Below, one piece after another: positions 36,687 to 46,538 of a stretch of DNA of 64,000 bases; position 1 is the first letter of the stretch; each line of letters opens with the position of its first letter. Source of the stretch: Alkaliphilus peptidifermentans DSM 18978 (GTDB lineage: Bacteria; Bacillota; Clostridia; Peptostreptococcales; Natronincolaceae); the NCBI RefSeq assembly GCF_900101495.1, contig NZ_FMUS01000006.1, forward strand, positions 62,001 through 126,000. The letters run 5' to 3'. A model generated the notes under the pieces. It was not told the origin of the DNA and made no database searches. It was given only the letters and a program-made list of their open reading frames with translations. Both the position numbers and the translations under genes were made by a program.

Positions 36687-37757
36687 ATGGATATACAAAA
36701 ATATGTAGATAATTACCTAAAGAATTTTAAGCGATATAGAGAAAAGTGGAATTACGAAGATGGATGTGTTTTTATCGGAGCCTTAAACCTATACAAAACC
36801 ACTGGTGAGGATAAGTATCTTTCTTTTATCTTGAACCAATTAGATCAGTTAGTTTCAGTAGAAGGACAGCCATTGAATTATCAAGCAGATGAATATAACA
36901 TCGATAATATTAATTCTGGGAAGGTTCTTTTTGATGCATTAGAAACAACTGGTGATGATAAATACAAAAAAGCCCTGAATCTATTAAGGGAGCAGCTGAA
37001 AAAACATCCTAGAAATAATGAAAAGAGTTTTTGGCATAAACAAATATATCCTAACCAAGTATGGTTAGATGGTCTATATATGGCAATGCCATTTTATGCA
37101 AAGTATGAAAAAACATTTAATAATAAAGAAGGATATGAAGACATTCATCAGCAGTTCTTAAACGTAAGGAAAAGAATATGGGATGCTGAGAAGCAACTAT
37201 ATTATCATGGCTATGATGAGAGTAGAAAAGAAAAATGGTGCAATAAAGAATCAGGCTTATCCGAAAACTTTTGGGTGCGGGCTATGGGTTGGTTCGTTAT
37301 GGCGATGGTTGATACACTAGAGATTATAGAAGAGAATTCAGACTTTAAAAGAGATATACAATCAATGCTTATAGAGGCAATAGAAGGATTACTTAGGTAC
37401 CAAGATGCAAGTGGAATGTGGTATCAGGTAATAGATGAAGGAAATCGCGAAGGGAATTATCTAGAAACATCTGGAACATTAATGATTGCTTATTCTATAT
37501 TAAAGGGAGTAAGGCTGGGATATTTACCGTTGGAGTTAAGGGAGTACGGAGTAAAAGCCTTCAACGGAACAGTTAAATTATATCTAAATACTGAAACTAT
37601 GGAGTTAGATGGAATATGTGGTGTTGCAGGGCTTGGAAACGTCCCCTACAGGGATGGAAGCTACGAATATTATATTTCAGAGAAGCCTGTCATCAATGAT
37701 CATAAGGGAGTTGGAGCTTTTCTAATGACCTACAGCGAGATACTAAAATTATCTTGA
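36687..37757 (+). CDS. Glycoside hydrolase family 88/105 unsaturated (rhamno)galacturonyl hydrolase
   Basis: A 356-residue alpha/alpha-barrel enzyme of the YteR/YesR type. VWLDGLYMAMPFYAKYE (about 117-133) carries the catalytic Asp region, and NFWVRAMGWFVMAMVDTLE (about 194-212) and LETSGTLMIAYSILKG are family segments. It hydrates the 4,5-double bond of oligosaccharides made by pectate or rhamnogalacturonan lyases. No signal peptide is seen, so it should act in the cytoplasm on imported oligomers. The ATG at 36687 has better spacing from AAGGAG than the one at 36684. Confidence 0.9.
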   Translation: MDIQKYVDNYLKNFKRYREKWNYEDGCVFIGALNLYKTTGEDKYLSFILNQLDQLVSVEGQPLNYQADEYNIDNINSGKVLFDALETTGDDKYKKALNLLREQLKKHPRNNEKSFWHKQIYPNQVWLDGLYMAMPFYAKYEKTFNNKEGYEDIHQQFLNVRKRIWDAEKQLYYHGYDESRKEKWCNKESGLSENFWVRAMGWFVMAMVDTLEIIEENSDFKRDIQSMLIEAIEGLLRYQDASGMWYQVIDEGNREGNYLETSGTLMIAYSILKGVRLGYLPLELREYGVKAFNGTVKLYLNTETMELDGICGVAGLGNVPYRDGSYEYYISEKPVINDHKGVGAFLMTYSEILKLS

Positions 37758-37771
37758 TAATAATATAATTT

Positions 37772-37860
37772 GCTTTGGCAAAGTTTGGCCGTTGCCAAGC
37801 TTCCCAAAGGGTGTTATTGTAGTAACTAATGCTGTTTTTACAGGAATTCATAAAACAGCA
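37772..37860 (+). other. Two hairpins between the GH88/105 and binding-protein genes
   Basis: GCTTTGGCAA (37772-37781) pairs with TTGCCAAGC (37792-37800), and TGCTGTTTT (37830-37838) pairs with AAAACAGCA (37852-37860). Neither has a clear T-run. They may slow transcription or protect the downstream message, which often is more abundant for a binding protein. The rest of the 277-base gap is AT-rich with no ORF. Confidence 0.45.
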
Positions 37861-38034
37861 CCTTGAAGAAACTATATTATATAAAGTCGATATGTTTTTA
37901 AATATTATGTCTTAATCTTATATATTGAGCTGGAAATGGATAGTATGGTTAAGTTGTTCAGTTAAGTTTATGCTTAAAATGATAGTACATTTAAGCTATT
38001 ATTATAGGCAATAAATAAAGGGAGGAGAATTATA

Positions 38035-39342
38035 ATGAAAAAGATTAAAGTGTTATCGATTTTTGTGGCATTAGTTCTACTGCTTACAGCATGTGCTGGT
38101 AATACAAGCACAGGCAACAACGATGGAAATGGGGAACCAGAAGAGGTAACCTTAAGATTTTCTTGGTGGGGTGGAGATGCTAGACATGAAGCAACTTTAG
38201 AGGCCATCAGATTATTTGAGGAAAAAAATCCTGGAATTAAAATCAGTGCTGAATACGGTGGATGGCAAGGTCACCAAGAGAAGGTAACAACACAAATGGT
38301 GGGTAACACAGCTCCTGACGTTATACAAGTTAACTGGAACTGGTTATGGTTATTCTCTAAGGATGGTAATGGTTTCTATGATTTAAACCAAGTTAGTAAT
38401 ATTATTACGCTAGACAACTATGATAAAGCATTATTAGACCAAACTACAATTAATGGCAAATTAAATGGACTACCTGTTGGAATCGGTGGTAAAGTGTTTT
38501 ACTTCAATGAAAGCACATATGAAAAAGCAGGCGTGGAAATTCCAAAAACCTTTGAAGATTTATTTGCAGCAGCAGAAGTTTTTAAGGCTGAGCTAGGTGC
38601 AGACTATTATCCATTTGATTTAGATCAATATAATGCATTTTTAATGGTATTATACTATCTAGAGCAAAAAACTGGTAAGCCCTTCATTGGTGCAGACAAT
38701 CAAGTAGCATACACAAAGGATGAATTAATTGACGGATTAAACTTCTATCAGAAAATGGTAGACGAAGGAGTAACACCTTCACTGGAAGTTAGAGGTGCAG
38801 CAGGTGATGTTCCTGTAGACCAAACTCCAAGCTGGATTCAAGGTAAATATGGTGGAACCTATGAATGGGACAGTGCAATTGCTAAGTTCCAAGCAGCCCT
38901 TGAGGGAGATCAAAAAATAGTAACAGGTGATTTCTTAAAGGATATTGGACCAAACAAATCTGCTTTAGCAAAGGTTTCTATGGTTTACTCTATCAATAAG
39001 AATACTAAACACCCAGAAGCAGCAGCTAAATTCTTAGATTTCCTAGTTTCTGACCCAGAAGCTTCAGCAATTTTAGGAACATCAAGAGGTATTCCTGCAA
39101 ACCTTAGTGCGCTAGCAACTCTTGAAGGTCAAGGCAAATTAGAAGGACTAACCTATGAAGGAAATGTAAAGGTTAAAGAAAACTTAGGTGCTGGTATTTC
39201 ACCATACTTTGAAGATGCAGAGCTTCAAGCCTTCTATAGAAACTCAATGGAAGAATTCGGATACGGAATCTTAAATGCAGAGCAAGTTGCAGAGAAAATT
39301 ATAACAACAGTAAATAGATTAGTAGCAGAATTAGCTAAGTAG
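38035..39342 (+). CDS. Sugar ABC transporter substrate-binding lipoprotein
   Basis: A 435-residue extracellular binding protein of the family 1 (CUT1) type. The signal peptide ends LLLTACAG, a clear lipobox with Cys about residue 21. EVTLRFSWWGGDARHEATLE (about 36-55) and NPGIKISAEYGGWQGHQEKV are typical, and GKYGGTYEWDSAI lies near the second lobe. It should capture oligogalacturonides or uronates for the two permeases that follow. GGGAGGAG precedes the ATG. The ligand is inferred from the surrounding pectin genes. Confidence 0.94.
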   Translation: MKKIKVLSIFVALVLLLTACAGNTSTGNNDGNGEPEEVTLRFSWWGGDARHEATLEAIRLFEEKNPGIKISAEYGGWQGHQEKVTTQMVGNTAPDVIQVNWNWLWLFSKDGNGFYDLNQVSNIITLDNYDKALLDQTTINGKLNGLPVGIGGKVFYFNESTYEKAGVEIPKTFEDLFAAAEVFKAELGADYYPFDLDQYNAFLMVLYYLEQKTGKPFIGADNQVAYTKDELIDGLNFYQKMVDEGVTPSLEVRGAAGDVPVDQTPSWIQGKYGGTYEWDSAIAKFQAALEGDQKIVTGDFLKDIGPNKSALAKVSMVYSINKNTKHPEAAAKFLDFLVSDPEASAILGTSRGIPANLSALATLEGQGKLEGLTYEGNVKVKENLGAGISPYFEDAELQAFYRNSMEEFGYGILNAEQVAEKIITTVNRLVAELAK

Positions 39343-39392
39343 GTTTGGGGGGGAGAGATTCTCTCCCCTGTAATTCCTAGAAGGAGGCAGGC

Positions 39393-40268
39393 ATGAAGCT
39401 AAAGAAATATGAAGGTGTCATTTATATTTTACCTTGGTTAGTAGGTTTAATGATTTTTACAGCATTTCCGTTTATTGCATCCTTTTTACTGAGCTTTACT
39501 AATTACAACCTGATGTCAGCACCTAGCTTTGTGGGTCTTGATAATTATAGAACAATGTTTGAAAATGAACTATTTAAAAAGTCTATTACTACTACGTTTA
39601 TATATGTATTTGTTACTGTACCATTAAAGCTGTCATTTGCACTTTTTATCGCTTATATTTTAAACTTTAAAATTAAAGGAGTAAACTTCTTTAGAACAGC
39701 ATATTACTTACCTTCGATTTTAGGGGGGAGTGTTGCAATCGCAGTTTTATGGAGATTCTTGTTCTCGGATAGTGGTTTAATTAATCTGATCATAGGTTTC
39801 TTTGGAATAAGCTCAATCAGTTGGTTAGGTAATCCAAGATATGCGATATTTACTATCAGTCTACTACGTGTATGGCAATTTGGTTCACCAATGGTTATAT
39901 TCTTAGCAGCATTAAAAAATATACCAGAGTCCCTATACGAAGCAGCCAGGATTGATGGAGCTTCAAAGGTTAGTATTTTCTTTAGGATAACATTACCATT
40001 AATTACACCCATTGTATTCTTTAATTTTATTATGCAACTGGTACAAGCCTTTCAAGAATTTAATGGACCCTATATCATAACTGGAGGTGGACCGTTATAC
40101 TCAACCTATTTATTTCCTCTCTATATTTATGATAATGCATTTAAATACTTTAGAATGGGTTATGGTAGCGCGCTTTCTTGGTTCTTATTCATTATTATAA
40201 TGATTTTCACATTAATTACCTTTAAGTCTGAGAAGTATTGGGTTCACTATGATGGGGGAGATGAATAA
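39393..40268 (+). CDS. Sugar ABC transporter permease 1
   Basis: A 291-residue CUT1 inner-membrane permease with six predicted helices. It begins with YILPWLVGLMIFTAFPFIAS and has the EAA loop LYEAARIDGASKVSIFFRIT (about 185-204), which contacts the ATPase. It follows the binding protein by 50 bases with AGAAGGAGG as ribosome binding site. Its stop overlaps the start of the second permease (TAATG), so both are made together. Confidence 0.95.
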   Translation: MKLKKYEGVIYILPWLVGLMIFTAFPFIASFLLSFTNYNLMSAPSFVGLDNYRTMFENELFKKSITTTFIYVFVTVPLKLSFALFIAYILNFKIKGVNFFRTAYYLPSILGGSVAIAVLWRFLFSDSGLINLIIGFFGISSISWLGNPRYAIFTISLLRVWQFGSPMVIFLAALKNIPESLYEAARIDGASKVSIFFRITLPLITPIVFFNFIMQLVQAFQEFNGPYIITGGGPLYSTYLFPLYIYDNAFKYFRMGYGSALSWFLFIIIMIFTLITFKSEKYWVHYDGGDE

Positions 40269-41197
40269 TGAAAGCAAAGGAAACAAAACAAAAACAAGAA
40301 ACCACACAAGTGAATAATGCAATATTAGAGAATGATCTAATACTGAGAAAAAGAAGAGTAAGAAGAACAAAAATAAATGAAGGCATTCGATATGCAATTT
40401 TAGCAATAGTTGGGCTATTTATGTTATATCCATTAGTTTGGCTTGTTGGAGCATCATTTAAATCTAATGCAGAAATTTTTACTTCTATTGGTTTTTTACC
40501 GTCGGAATTTGATTTTTCAGGATATGTAAGAGGTTGGAAAACATCAACAGAGTACACCTTTACAACTTATTTTATTAATACCTTTAAAATCGTAATCCCT
40601 AAGGTTATTTTGACAGTAATTTCAACAACAGTAACTGCCTATGGGTTTGCTAGATTTAAGTTTGCAGGAAAAAAATATCTTTTCTCAATTTTGATTGCAA
40701 CATTACTTTTACCAAATGTTGTTTTAAGAATTCCTCAATATTTGATGTTTAGAGAGTTTAATTGGTTAGACACCTATAAGCCATTAATAGTACCTGCAGC
40801 TTTTGCAGTTGATGCATTCTTTGTATTTATGATGATACAATTTATGAAGGGTATACCAAAGGACTTAGAAGAAGCAGCAGTCATTGACGGTTGCAACTCA
40901 CTACAAGTATTATTGTATATTCTAATACCAATACTAAAACCAGCAATGATTTCAGTTGCCCTTTTCCAATTCATGTGGACAATGAATGACTTCTTAGGAC
41001 CATTAATTTATCTATCAAGTGTTAAGAAATATCCAGTATCCATTGCCCTCAAAATGTCTATGGATGCTAGTGCACTGGTTCAATGGAATCAAATTATTGC
41101 AATGTCAGTTATTGTATTGATACCATCTCTGGTAGTATTCTTCATAGCACAAAAACACTTTGTAGACGGTATAACTACTTCAGGATTAAAAGGTTAA
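40268..41197 (+). CDS. Sugar ABC transporter permease 2
   Basis: A 309-residue CUT1 permease. A polar amino tail (1-35) is followed by YAILAIVGLFMLYPLVWLVG and further helices; the EAA loop is LEEAAVIDGCNSLQVLLYIL. It pairs with the permease encoded just upstream to form the membrane channel. It ends FVDGITTSGLKG, the usual carboxyl end of MalG-type permeases. It probably belongs to the same operon as the ATPase far upstream. Confidence 0.95.
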   Translation: MKAKETKQKQETTQVNNAILENDLILRKRRVRRTKINEGIRYAILAIVGLFMLYPLVWLVGASFKSNAEIFTSIGFLPSEFDFSGYVRGWKTSTEYTFTTYFINTFKIVIPKVILTVISTTVTAYGFARFKFAGKKYLFSILIATLLLPNVVLRIPQYLMFREFNWLDTYKPLIVPAAFAVDAFFVFMMIQFMKGIPKDLEEAAVIDGCNSLQVLLYILIPILKPAMISVALFQFMWTMNDFLGPLIYLSSVKKYPVSIALKMSMDASALVQWNQIIAMSVIVLIPSLVVFFIAQKHFVDGITTSGLKG

Positions 41198-41244
41198 TAA
41201 GACTATGGTTAATACCATTGTAATAAGCTATGTAGAGGTGAATT

Positions 41245-42810
41245 ATGAGATTTGAAATTATTACAATATCATCCAGAACAGCTACTATAGAAGTAATGAA
41301 TGATCTGTGTGTCTACACAGATTATGAGTATCAGATTTATGCAAATGAAGAATTAGTTAGAACAACTAATAAAAATGTAGTAACTCTATTTAATCTGGAA
41401 CCAGATAAAGAATATGAATTATATTTAAAGGACTCTAAAACAGATAAAAAAAGTAGTATTAAGATATTTAAAACTGAGAAAGAATATGTTTCCTTAAACG
41501 TAATGGAATTTGGCGCAAAAGGAACAGGAGATATCTATGATACTGCAGCAATACAGGCTGCTTTAATGGCTTGTCCTGAAAATGGAAGGGTGGTTATTCC
41601 TAAAGGAACATATTTAACCACACCCATTTTCCTTAAAAGCAATATAACCTTGGAAATTCAAGAAGGAGCTATACTTTTAGGCAGCGTAATTAGAGAAGAT
41701 TATCCTATTTTACCTGGATTGACTCAAACTACCGATGAAAAGGATGAATTCTATTTAGGCTCATGGGAAGGTGAACCAGTAAATTCCTTTGCTAGTCTAT
41801 TAACCGGTATTGGACTAAGTAATGTAAAGATTATCGGTGAAGGAATTATCGATGGTAATGCTTCCTTTGATAACTGGTGGAAGGATGCAAAAAAGCAAAA
41901 AATTGCATGGAGACCCAGAACTATATTCTTAAAGGATTGCAGCAATGTTTTAATTGAGGGTGTTACAGTTCAAAATTCACCTTCATGGACTATTCATCCT
42001 ATTTTTTCAAAGGATATAAAACTTATTAACTTAAAGGTTATAAATCCAAAGGATTCTCCAAATACAGATGGAATTAACCCCGAGTCATGCCAAAATGTTG
42101 ATATTATTGGGGTTGATTTCTCTGTTGGAGATGATTGTATTGCCATAAAGTCTGGAAAACTTTATATCGGAGCAAGACTTAAAACTCCCTCAGAAAATAT
42201 AATAATACGAAACTGTCATATGAAATTTGGACATGGTGGAATAGTTATTGGGAGTGAAATGGCAGGAGGAGTAAAAAACGTTTATGCAATAAGGTGTATA
42301 TTTGAAGAGACAGATAGGGGTATAAGAATAAAGACTAGAAGAGGTAGAGGTAAAGATGGAATAATCAATGGTATTAATGCTGAAAATATTATAATGAAAA
42401 AAGTATTAACTCCCTTTGTCATAAATGCTTTTTATTTCTGTGATCCAGATGGGAAGACTGAATATGTATGGAGTAAAGAAGAGCTCCCTGTAGATGAAAG
42501 AACACCTGTTATCAGAAACATATATCTAAAAGACATGATATGTGAAGATTGTGAAGTAGCAGCTGGATTTATTTATGGTCTTCCAGAAAAAAAAGTAGAA
42601 AATATAATACTTGAAAATATTAAGGTTTCATTTGCTAAAGATGCAAAGCCAGGGCATCCTGCCATGATGAGCTTTTTAGAAGAGCAAGTGAAAGCAGGAT
42701 TTTTTATTGGAAATGCTAAAAATGTAACCGTAAGAAACTTTAAGACGGAAAATGTTGTAGGTAAACCATTTATAATGTCTGATGTTGAAGATATTACATT
42801 TATAGAATAA
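41245..42810 (+). CDS. Glycoside hydrolase family 28 (exo-)polygalacturonase
   Basis: A 521-residue enzyme. A fibronectin-III-like domain (about 1-85) precedes a right-handed beta-helix. Family 28 catalytic motifs are intact: SPNTDGINPESC (NTD), VGDDCIAIKSG (the paired Asp), HGGIVIGSEM (catalytic-site His) and GIRIKTRRGRG (RIK). It cleaves alpha-1,4 bonds between galacturonate units, probably releasing monomers from the ends. No signal peptide is found, so it should act inside the cell on imported oligogalacturonate. It lies just after the permease genes. Confidence 0.92.
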   Translation: MRFEIITISSRTATIEVMNDLCVYTDYEYQIYANEELVRTTNKNVVTLFNLEPDKEYELYLKDSKTDKKSSIKIFKTEKEYVSLNVMEFGAKGTGDIYDTAAIQAALMACPENGRVVIPKGTYLTTPIFLKSNITLEIQEGAILLGSVIREDYPILPGLTQTTDEKDEFYLGSWEGEPVNSFASLLTGIGLSNVKIIGEGIIDGNASFDNWWKDAKKQKIAWRPRTIFLKDCSNVLIEGVTVQNSPSWTIHPIFSKDIKLINLKVINPKDSPNTDGINPESCQNVDIIGVDFSVGDDCIAIKSGKLYIGARLKTPSENIIIRNCHMKFGHGGIVIGSEMAGGVKNVYAIRCIFEETDRGIRIKTRRGRGKDGIINGINAENIIMKKVLTPFVINAFYFCDPDGKTEYVWSKEELPVDERTPVIRNIYLKDMICEDCEVAAGFIYGLPEKKVENIILENIKVSFAKDAKPGHPAMMSFLEEQVKAGFFIGNAKNVTVRNFKTENVVGKPFIMSDVEDITFIE

Positions 42811-42903
42811 TTCCAATATTAAAATGAATTTTAAGACAAATGTCATAGGTTGTTTAAACTGATAGATTATTGATAGTATATAAATTTAAAAGGAGGTATT
42901 TAG

Positions 42904-43737
42904 ATGCTAGAGATTAGATATGCATCAAACAATAAGGACGCCAAAGCTTACGACACCAGTAGATTGCGTGAAGAATTTCATATAGGAGGCCTTTTTAAGA
43001 AGGATGAAATCAAGTTGGTTTACTCCCATATTGATAGGATTATTGCAGGGTCAGTGTGTCCAGTAGAAAAAGAATTAAAGCTGGAGGCTGGAAAAGAAAT
43101 TGGAGCAGAATATTTTTTGGAAAGAAGAGAGCTTGGAATTATTAATATTGGTGGTAAGGGAACAGTACTGCTTGATGGAAATGAATATGAATTGGATAAA
43201 AGAGACGGCCTTTATGTGGGTCTTGGAATAAAGGATGTTATTTTTAAATCAGCTAACAATGCTGATCCAGCTAAGTTTTACATAAATTCGGCTCCAGCCC
43301 ATAGGGAATATCCAACGGTTAAAATTAATATTAAGGATGCTAATCCTGTACACTTAGGCTCGGAAAAAGAGCTTAACAAGAGAACCATTTATCAGTATGT
43401 ACATCCAAATGTTTGTAAATCCTGTCAGCTATTGATGGGAATGACATTATTAGATGAAGGTTCAGTTTGGAATACTATGCCTTCTCATACTCATGATAGA
43501 AGAATGGAAGTTTATTTTTATTTCGATATGGACGAAGATGCAATGGTATTTCACATGATGGGAGAGCCTCAAGAGACTAGACATATTATCTTGAGAAATG
43601 AAGAAGCTGTTATTTCACCTTCTTGGTCTATACACTCAGGGGTAGGAACAAAGAAGTATACATTTATCTGGGGTATGGTGGGAGAAAATCAAACCTTTAC
43701 TGATATGGATCATATTGATAATAGAGACCTACTATAG
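42904..43737 (+). CDS. kduI: 5-keto-4-deoxyuronate isomerase
   Basis: A 277-residue cupin enzyme converting 5-keto-4-deoxyuronate to 2,5-diketo-3-deoxygluconate. Zinc ligands are visible as [16 protein letters not shown] (HxHxxxxE) and [16 protein letters not shown]. It has [19 protein letters not shown] near the start, as in KduI. AGGAGG precedes the ATG. KduD follows 33 bases later, giving the complete unsaturated-uronate branch. Confidence 0.96.
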   Translation: MLEIRYASNNKDAKAYDTSRLREEFHIGGLFKKDEIKLVYSHIDRIIAGSVCPVEKELKLEAGKEIGAEYFLERRELGIINIGGKGTVLLDGNEYELDKRDGLYVGLGIKDVIFKSANNADPAKFYINSAPAHREYPTVKINIKDANPVHLGSEKELNKRTIYQYVHPNVCKSCQLLMGMTLLDEGSVWNTMPSHTHDRRMEVYFYFDMDEDAMVFHMMGEPQETRHIILRNEEAVISPSWSIHSGVGTKKYTFIWGMVGENQTFTDMDHIDNRDLL

Positions 43738-43770
43738 TAGTTTACTAAACTTAATAAGGAGGTTATAGCT

Positions 43771-44550
43771 ATGGCAACAGTTGAATATCTTTACGAGCAT
43801 TTTGGATTAGAGGGAAAGGTAGCAATGATAACCGGTGGAAATAGTGGTATTGGCTGGGCTATTGCAAAAAATCTTGCTAAGGCAGGAGCAGATCTATTTC
43901 TTTTTACCCACTCGACAAGAAATAAAGAGGAAATAACCAACGAGATCGAAGCTTTAGGAAGAAAAGTAAAGTTTGCCCATGGAGATTTAGATAAAGAAGA
44001 TGATGCTATGGGAGCAGTGGAAAAATGTATAGAAGCCTATGGCAGAATAGATATTCTAGTTAATAATGCAGGAACAATTCATAGAGCACCGTTGTTAGAA
44101 GGAGATAATGAGGGGTGGAAGAAGGTAATAGATTTAAATCTAAGCTCCATCTATTATTTATCTAAGGTTGCTGCCAAGTACATGGTAGAGCAAGGAAGCG
44201 GTAAAATAATAAACATTGCTTCTATGCTATCATTCCAGGGGGGGAAATTTGTTCCATCCTATACAGCCTCTAAACATGGAGTTGCAGGACTAACAAAGGC
44301 CTTTGCCAATGAGTTAGCAGAGAAAAATGTACAAATAAATGCCATTGCACCAGGCTATATTGAAACTGCCAACACAGCTCCTATAAGAGCTGATGAAAAG
44401 AGAAATGCAGAAATTTTAGGGAGAATCCCTGCAGCAAGATGGGGAAAACCAGAAGATTTAGCAGCAGCTGCAGTATTTCTTTCATCAAAGGCATCAGATT
44501 ATATGAACGGACATGTACTATGTGTAGATGGTGGTTGGCTAGTTAGATAG
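43771..44550 (+). CDS. kduD: 2-keto-3-deoxygluconate oxidoreductase (2-deoxy-D-gluconate 3-dehydrogenase)
   Basis: A 259-residue classical short-chain dehydrogenase. It has MITGGNSGIGWAIAKNLAKA (about 19-38), NNAGTIHRAPLLEGD, INIASML (Ser) and YTASKHGVAGL (Tyr/Lys). It reduces 2,5-diketo-3-deoxygluconate to 2-keto-3-deoxygluconate, closing the loop to KdgK and KdgA. It ends with NGHVLCVDGGWLVR, as usual. It is the last gene of the pectin island before a duplicated terminator. Confidence 0.95.
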   Translation: MATVEYLYEHFGLEGKVAMITGGNSGIGWAIAKNLAKAGADLFLFTHSTRNKEEITNEIEALGRKVKFAHGDLDKEDDAMGAVEKCIEAYGRIDILVNNAGTIHRAPLLEGDNEGWKKVIDLNLSSIYYLSKVAAKYMVEQGSGKIINIASMLSFQGGKFVPSYTASKHGVAGLTKAFANELAEKNVQINAIAPGYIETANTAPIRADEKRNAEILGRIPAARWGKPEDLAAAAVFLSSKASDYMNGHVLCVDGGWLVR

Positions 44551-44559
44551 ATAGAAGAA

Positions 44560-44579
44560 AAAGAATCCTTTTTAGGATT
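44560..44579 (+). repeat. First copy of a duplicated terminator stem
   Basis: The 20-base string at 44560-44579 recurs exactly at 44800-44819. The first copy lacks the following T-run, which the second keeps. It looks as if about 220 bases were inserted into the kduD terminator with duplication of its stem. Confidence 0.7.
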
Positions 44580-44799
44580 TATAGACAAACTCATATTTTC
44601 GAAACTACGTAAATCCGCTCAGAACCAAGTCTGGAATGAGCTAAAGATAATCAGGAGATTTCAAAACTCGCTTTCGCTCAAACAGTTGAAAACTCTTATC
44701 TGATTATCTTTTCGCTCTTTTTATTTTAACTTCACTGATTATTTACTTAAGTTTTAAAAATCGAGTTTGCTAAATAGATATTACTTTGTCTGCAATCTG
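44580..44799. mobile_element. Possible MITE-like insert in the kduD terminator
   Basis: The insert lies between two identical 20-bp copies. Near its ends AGACAAA (44583-44589) pairs with TTTGTCT (44785-44791), and CAAACTC (44586-44592) with GAGTTTG (44763-44769). A big central hairpin joins 44643-44654 to 44700-44711 (12 perfect pairs) with further GAGATTTCAA/TTGAAAACTC pairing inside and CGCTTTCGCT at the tip. No ORF or transposase is present, so any mobility would need help in trans. Confidence 0.55.
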
Positions 44800-44800
44800 A

Positions 44801-44827
44801 AAGAATCCTTTTTAGGATTCTTTTTTT
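44801..44827 (+). terminator. Intact kduD-side terminator
   Basis: AGAATCC and GGATTCT pair around TTTTTA and are followed by a TTTTTT tract. Confidence 0.75.
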
Positions 44828-44951
44828 ATGGATTTGAATATTTTAAATTCTCGTTAATGTTTGTAAACAATATATGGAAAAAAGAATTATTATGATAAAA
44901 TATATTTACATAAGCATAAACATATACTATATGGGTCAGGGGGGGATTATT

Positions 44952-46481
44952 ATTAAGCTTTTTAAAGGTAAACCATATACTCTAAACTATAAAACTGCAA
45001 TACTTAGCTTAGTAATTGCATTAGCTGTTATCTTTAGTGGCTGTAGCAGTGATGGTATCGAAAAAAATAATTGGAGCACAGTAGACCTACAAGATTACCT
45101 AGATGCCTTTGATGGAGAAGCAGCTTATCAGCATGTAGCTGAACTAGCTTCAGATGGATTTTTAGGAAGAAATCCAGGAACAGAAGGTAATGAATTGGCA
45201 GCAGAATATATTAAAGATCAATTTGAAGCCTTTGGGTTACTGCCGGGAGGAGATGATGATAGCTATTATCAGCATTTTGATATACAGACAATACTATATA
45301 ATAGTCCAGTTGTTTTAGAATTGATTAATGAAGATGGAGCTGTTGAAGAAAGCTTCACTTACCGTAAGGATTACATTAAGATACATAATATAATTAGCTA
45401 TAATCAATTAGGAAGGGCTACCTTTAGAGATGTTTCATATGAAATAGAAGCACCATTTTTAATCCAACGAAAGGACGAAGCAGCTTCAGCAGGTGAGGAA
45501 ACCGTGCTAATAATAGATCAACAACACATTAATGCCCTGGGATCTATTACTAGTCAAAAGCTTCGTGAGGCTAGTAATAAGAGTGAATTCCCACTGGTTT
45601 TATATGTACACCAGCCATTTAGTGGATATGGCGGTGGCATAGTTTCAGAATTCATGTCAATTATTCGTTCACCCATTAACTCTATTAGTAAACCAATGAT
45701 ACTTATTACCCCAGAGGTACTTCAGACCCTCGAGAGCTATGAAAATGATCATTATATGCTTCGTGTATCTAGTAGTGTTAATTATCCAAATGTAAGTGCG
45801 GCCAATGTAATTGGTCGACTACCTGCTGCTGAAGAAACAGATGACACATTAATAATTTCTGCTCATTTTGATCACTTTGGAGTAGATGCAGATGGTCAAG
45901 TAAACTATGGTGCCCTTGATAATGCATCCGGTGTCGGCGCTATGCTGGAAATAGCAAGGGTGATTTCAAACATGGAGAACTTACCACCCTTTAATATAGA
46001 GTTTATTGCCTTTAATGGGGAAGAACATGGACTCTTAGGGGCTTACCATTATGTATCGAAAATGGAACATAATCCTAATAATTTAAAGATGATTAATCTC
46101 GATATGGTGGGGGCAAATAATTCTGAATTAATGCTACTATATACTAATGCAAATGATCAGTTATATAGAGATTTAACCAAAGTTGCACTGCAGCAAAATA
46201 CAAGAATTAGAACTAGTTCTGACAACGGTCGAAGTGATCATTCGGTTTTTGGTAATGCTGGAGCAGATGCAGTAATGTTTATTCATCTTTCTCAACAGGT
46301 ATTTGATGAAATATATCATAGGCCATACGATACTATCGATCAAATAAATAAAGAAAAGCTCGAGGAAGTTGCAAGGGTAATTCTTCAATATATTTATGAT
46401 AGTGCAAATGAACAAAAAATTAGTGAAGCAGGTGTTAAACACCTGCTTTTATCTTTTTTTCTTATATCTCTTAACCCTTAA
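44952..46481 (+). CDS. M28-family metallopeptidase lipoprotein 1
   Basis: About 510 residues. The signal peptide ends VIFSGCSSDG, a lipobox, so it is probably a surface lipoprotein. The zinc peptidase has SAHFDHFG, GALDNASGVGAM, AFNGEEHGLLGA, INLDMVG and MFIHLS, the usual two-zinc ligand set of aminopeptidase-like M28 enzymes. The start is unsettled: a G-run (44939-44945) is followed by ATT codons at 44946, 44949 and 44952, as in two paralogues downstream; an ATG at 44931 is in frame but lacks a ribosome binding site. The carboxyl end runs through a terminator hairpin (46426-46448), suggesting an altered stop. Its two relatives are at 57743 and 59389. Confidence 0.88.
   Translation: MKLFKGKPYTLNYKTAILSLVIALAVIFSGCSSDGIEKNNWSTVDLQDYLDAFDGEAAYQHVAELASDGFLGRNPGTEGNELAAEYIKDQFEAFGLLPGGDDDSYYQHFDIQTILYNSPVVLELINEDGAVEESFTYRKDYIKIHNIISYNQLGRATFRDVSYEIEAPFLIQRKDEAASAGEETVLIIDQQHINALGSITSQKLREASNKSEFPLVLYVHQPFSGYGGGIVSEFMSIIRSPINSISKPMILITPEVLQTLESYENDHYMLRVSSSVNYPNVSAANVIGRLPAAEETDDTLIISAHFDHFGVDADGQVNYGALDNASGVGAMLEIARVISNMENLPPFNIEFIAFNGEEHGLLGAYHYVSKMEHNPNNLKMINLDMVGANNSELMLLYTNANDQLYRDLTKVALQQNTRIRTSSDNGRSDHSVFGNAGADAVMFIHLSQQVFDEIYHRPYDTIDQINKEKLEEVARVILQYIYDSANEQKISEAGVKHLLLSFFLISLNP
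46426..46450 (+). terminator. Terminator overlapping the end of M28 gene 1
   Basis: AAGCAGGTG (46426-46434) pairs with CACCTGCTT (46440-46448), then TTATC. It lies inside the reading frame, before the stop at 46481. Confidence 0.75.
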
Positions 46482-46538
46482 ACTCTTTATTTTTATTTTT
46501 GTTTTTTTCATTCAACATTCAACATTTAAATAATATGT

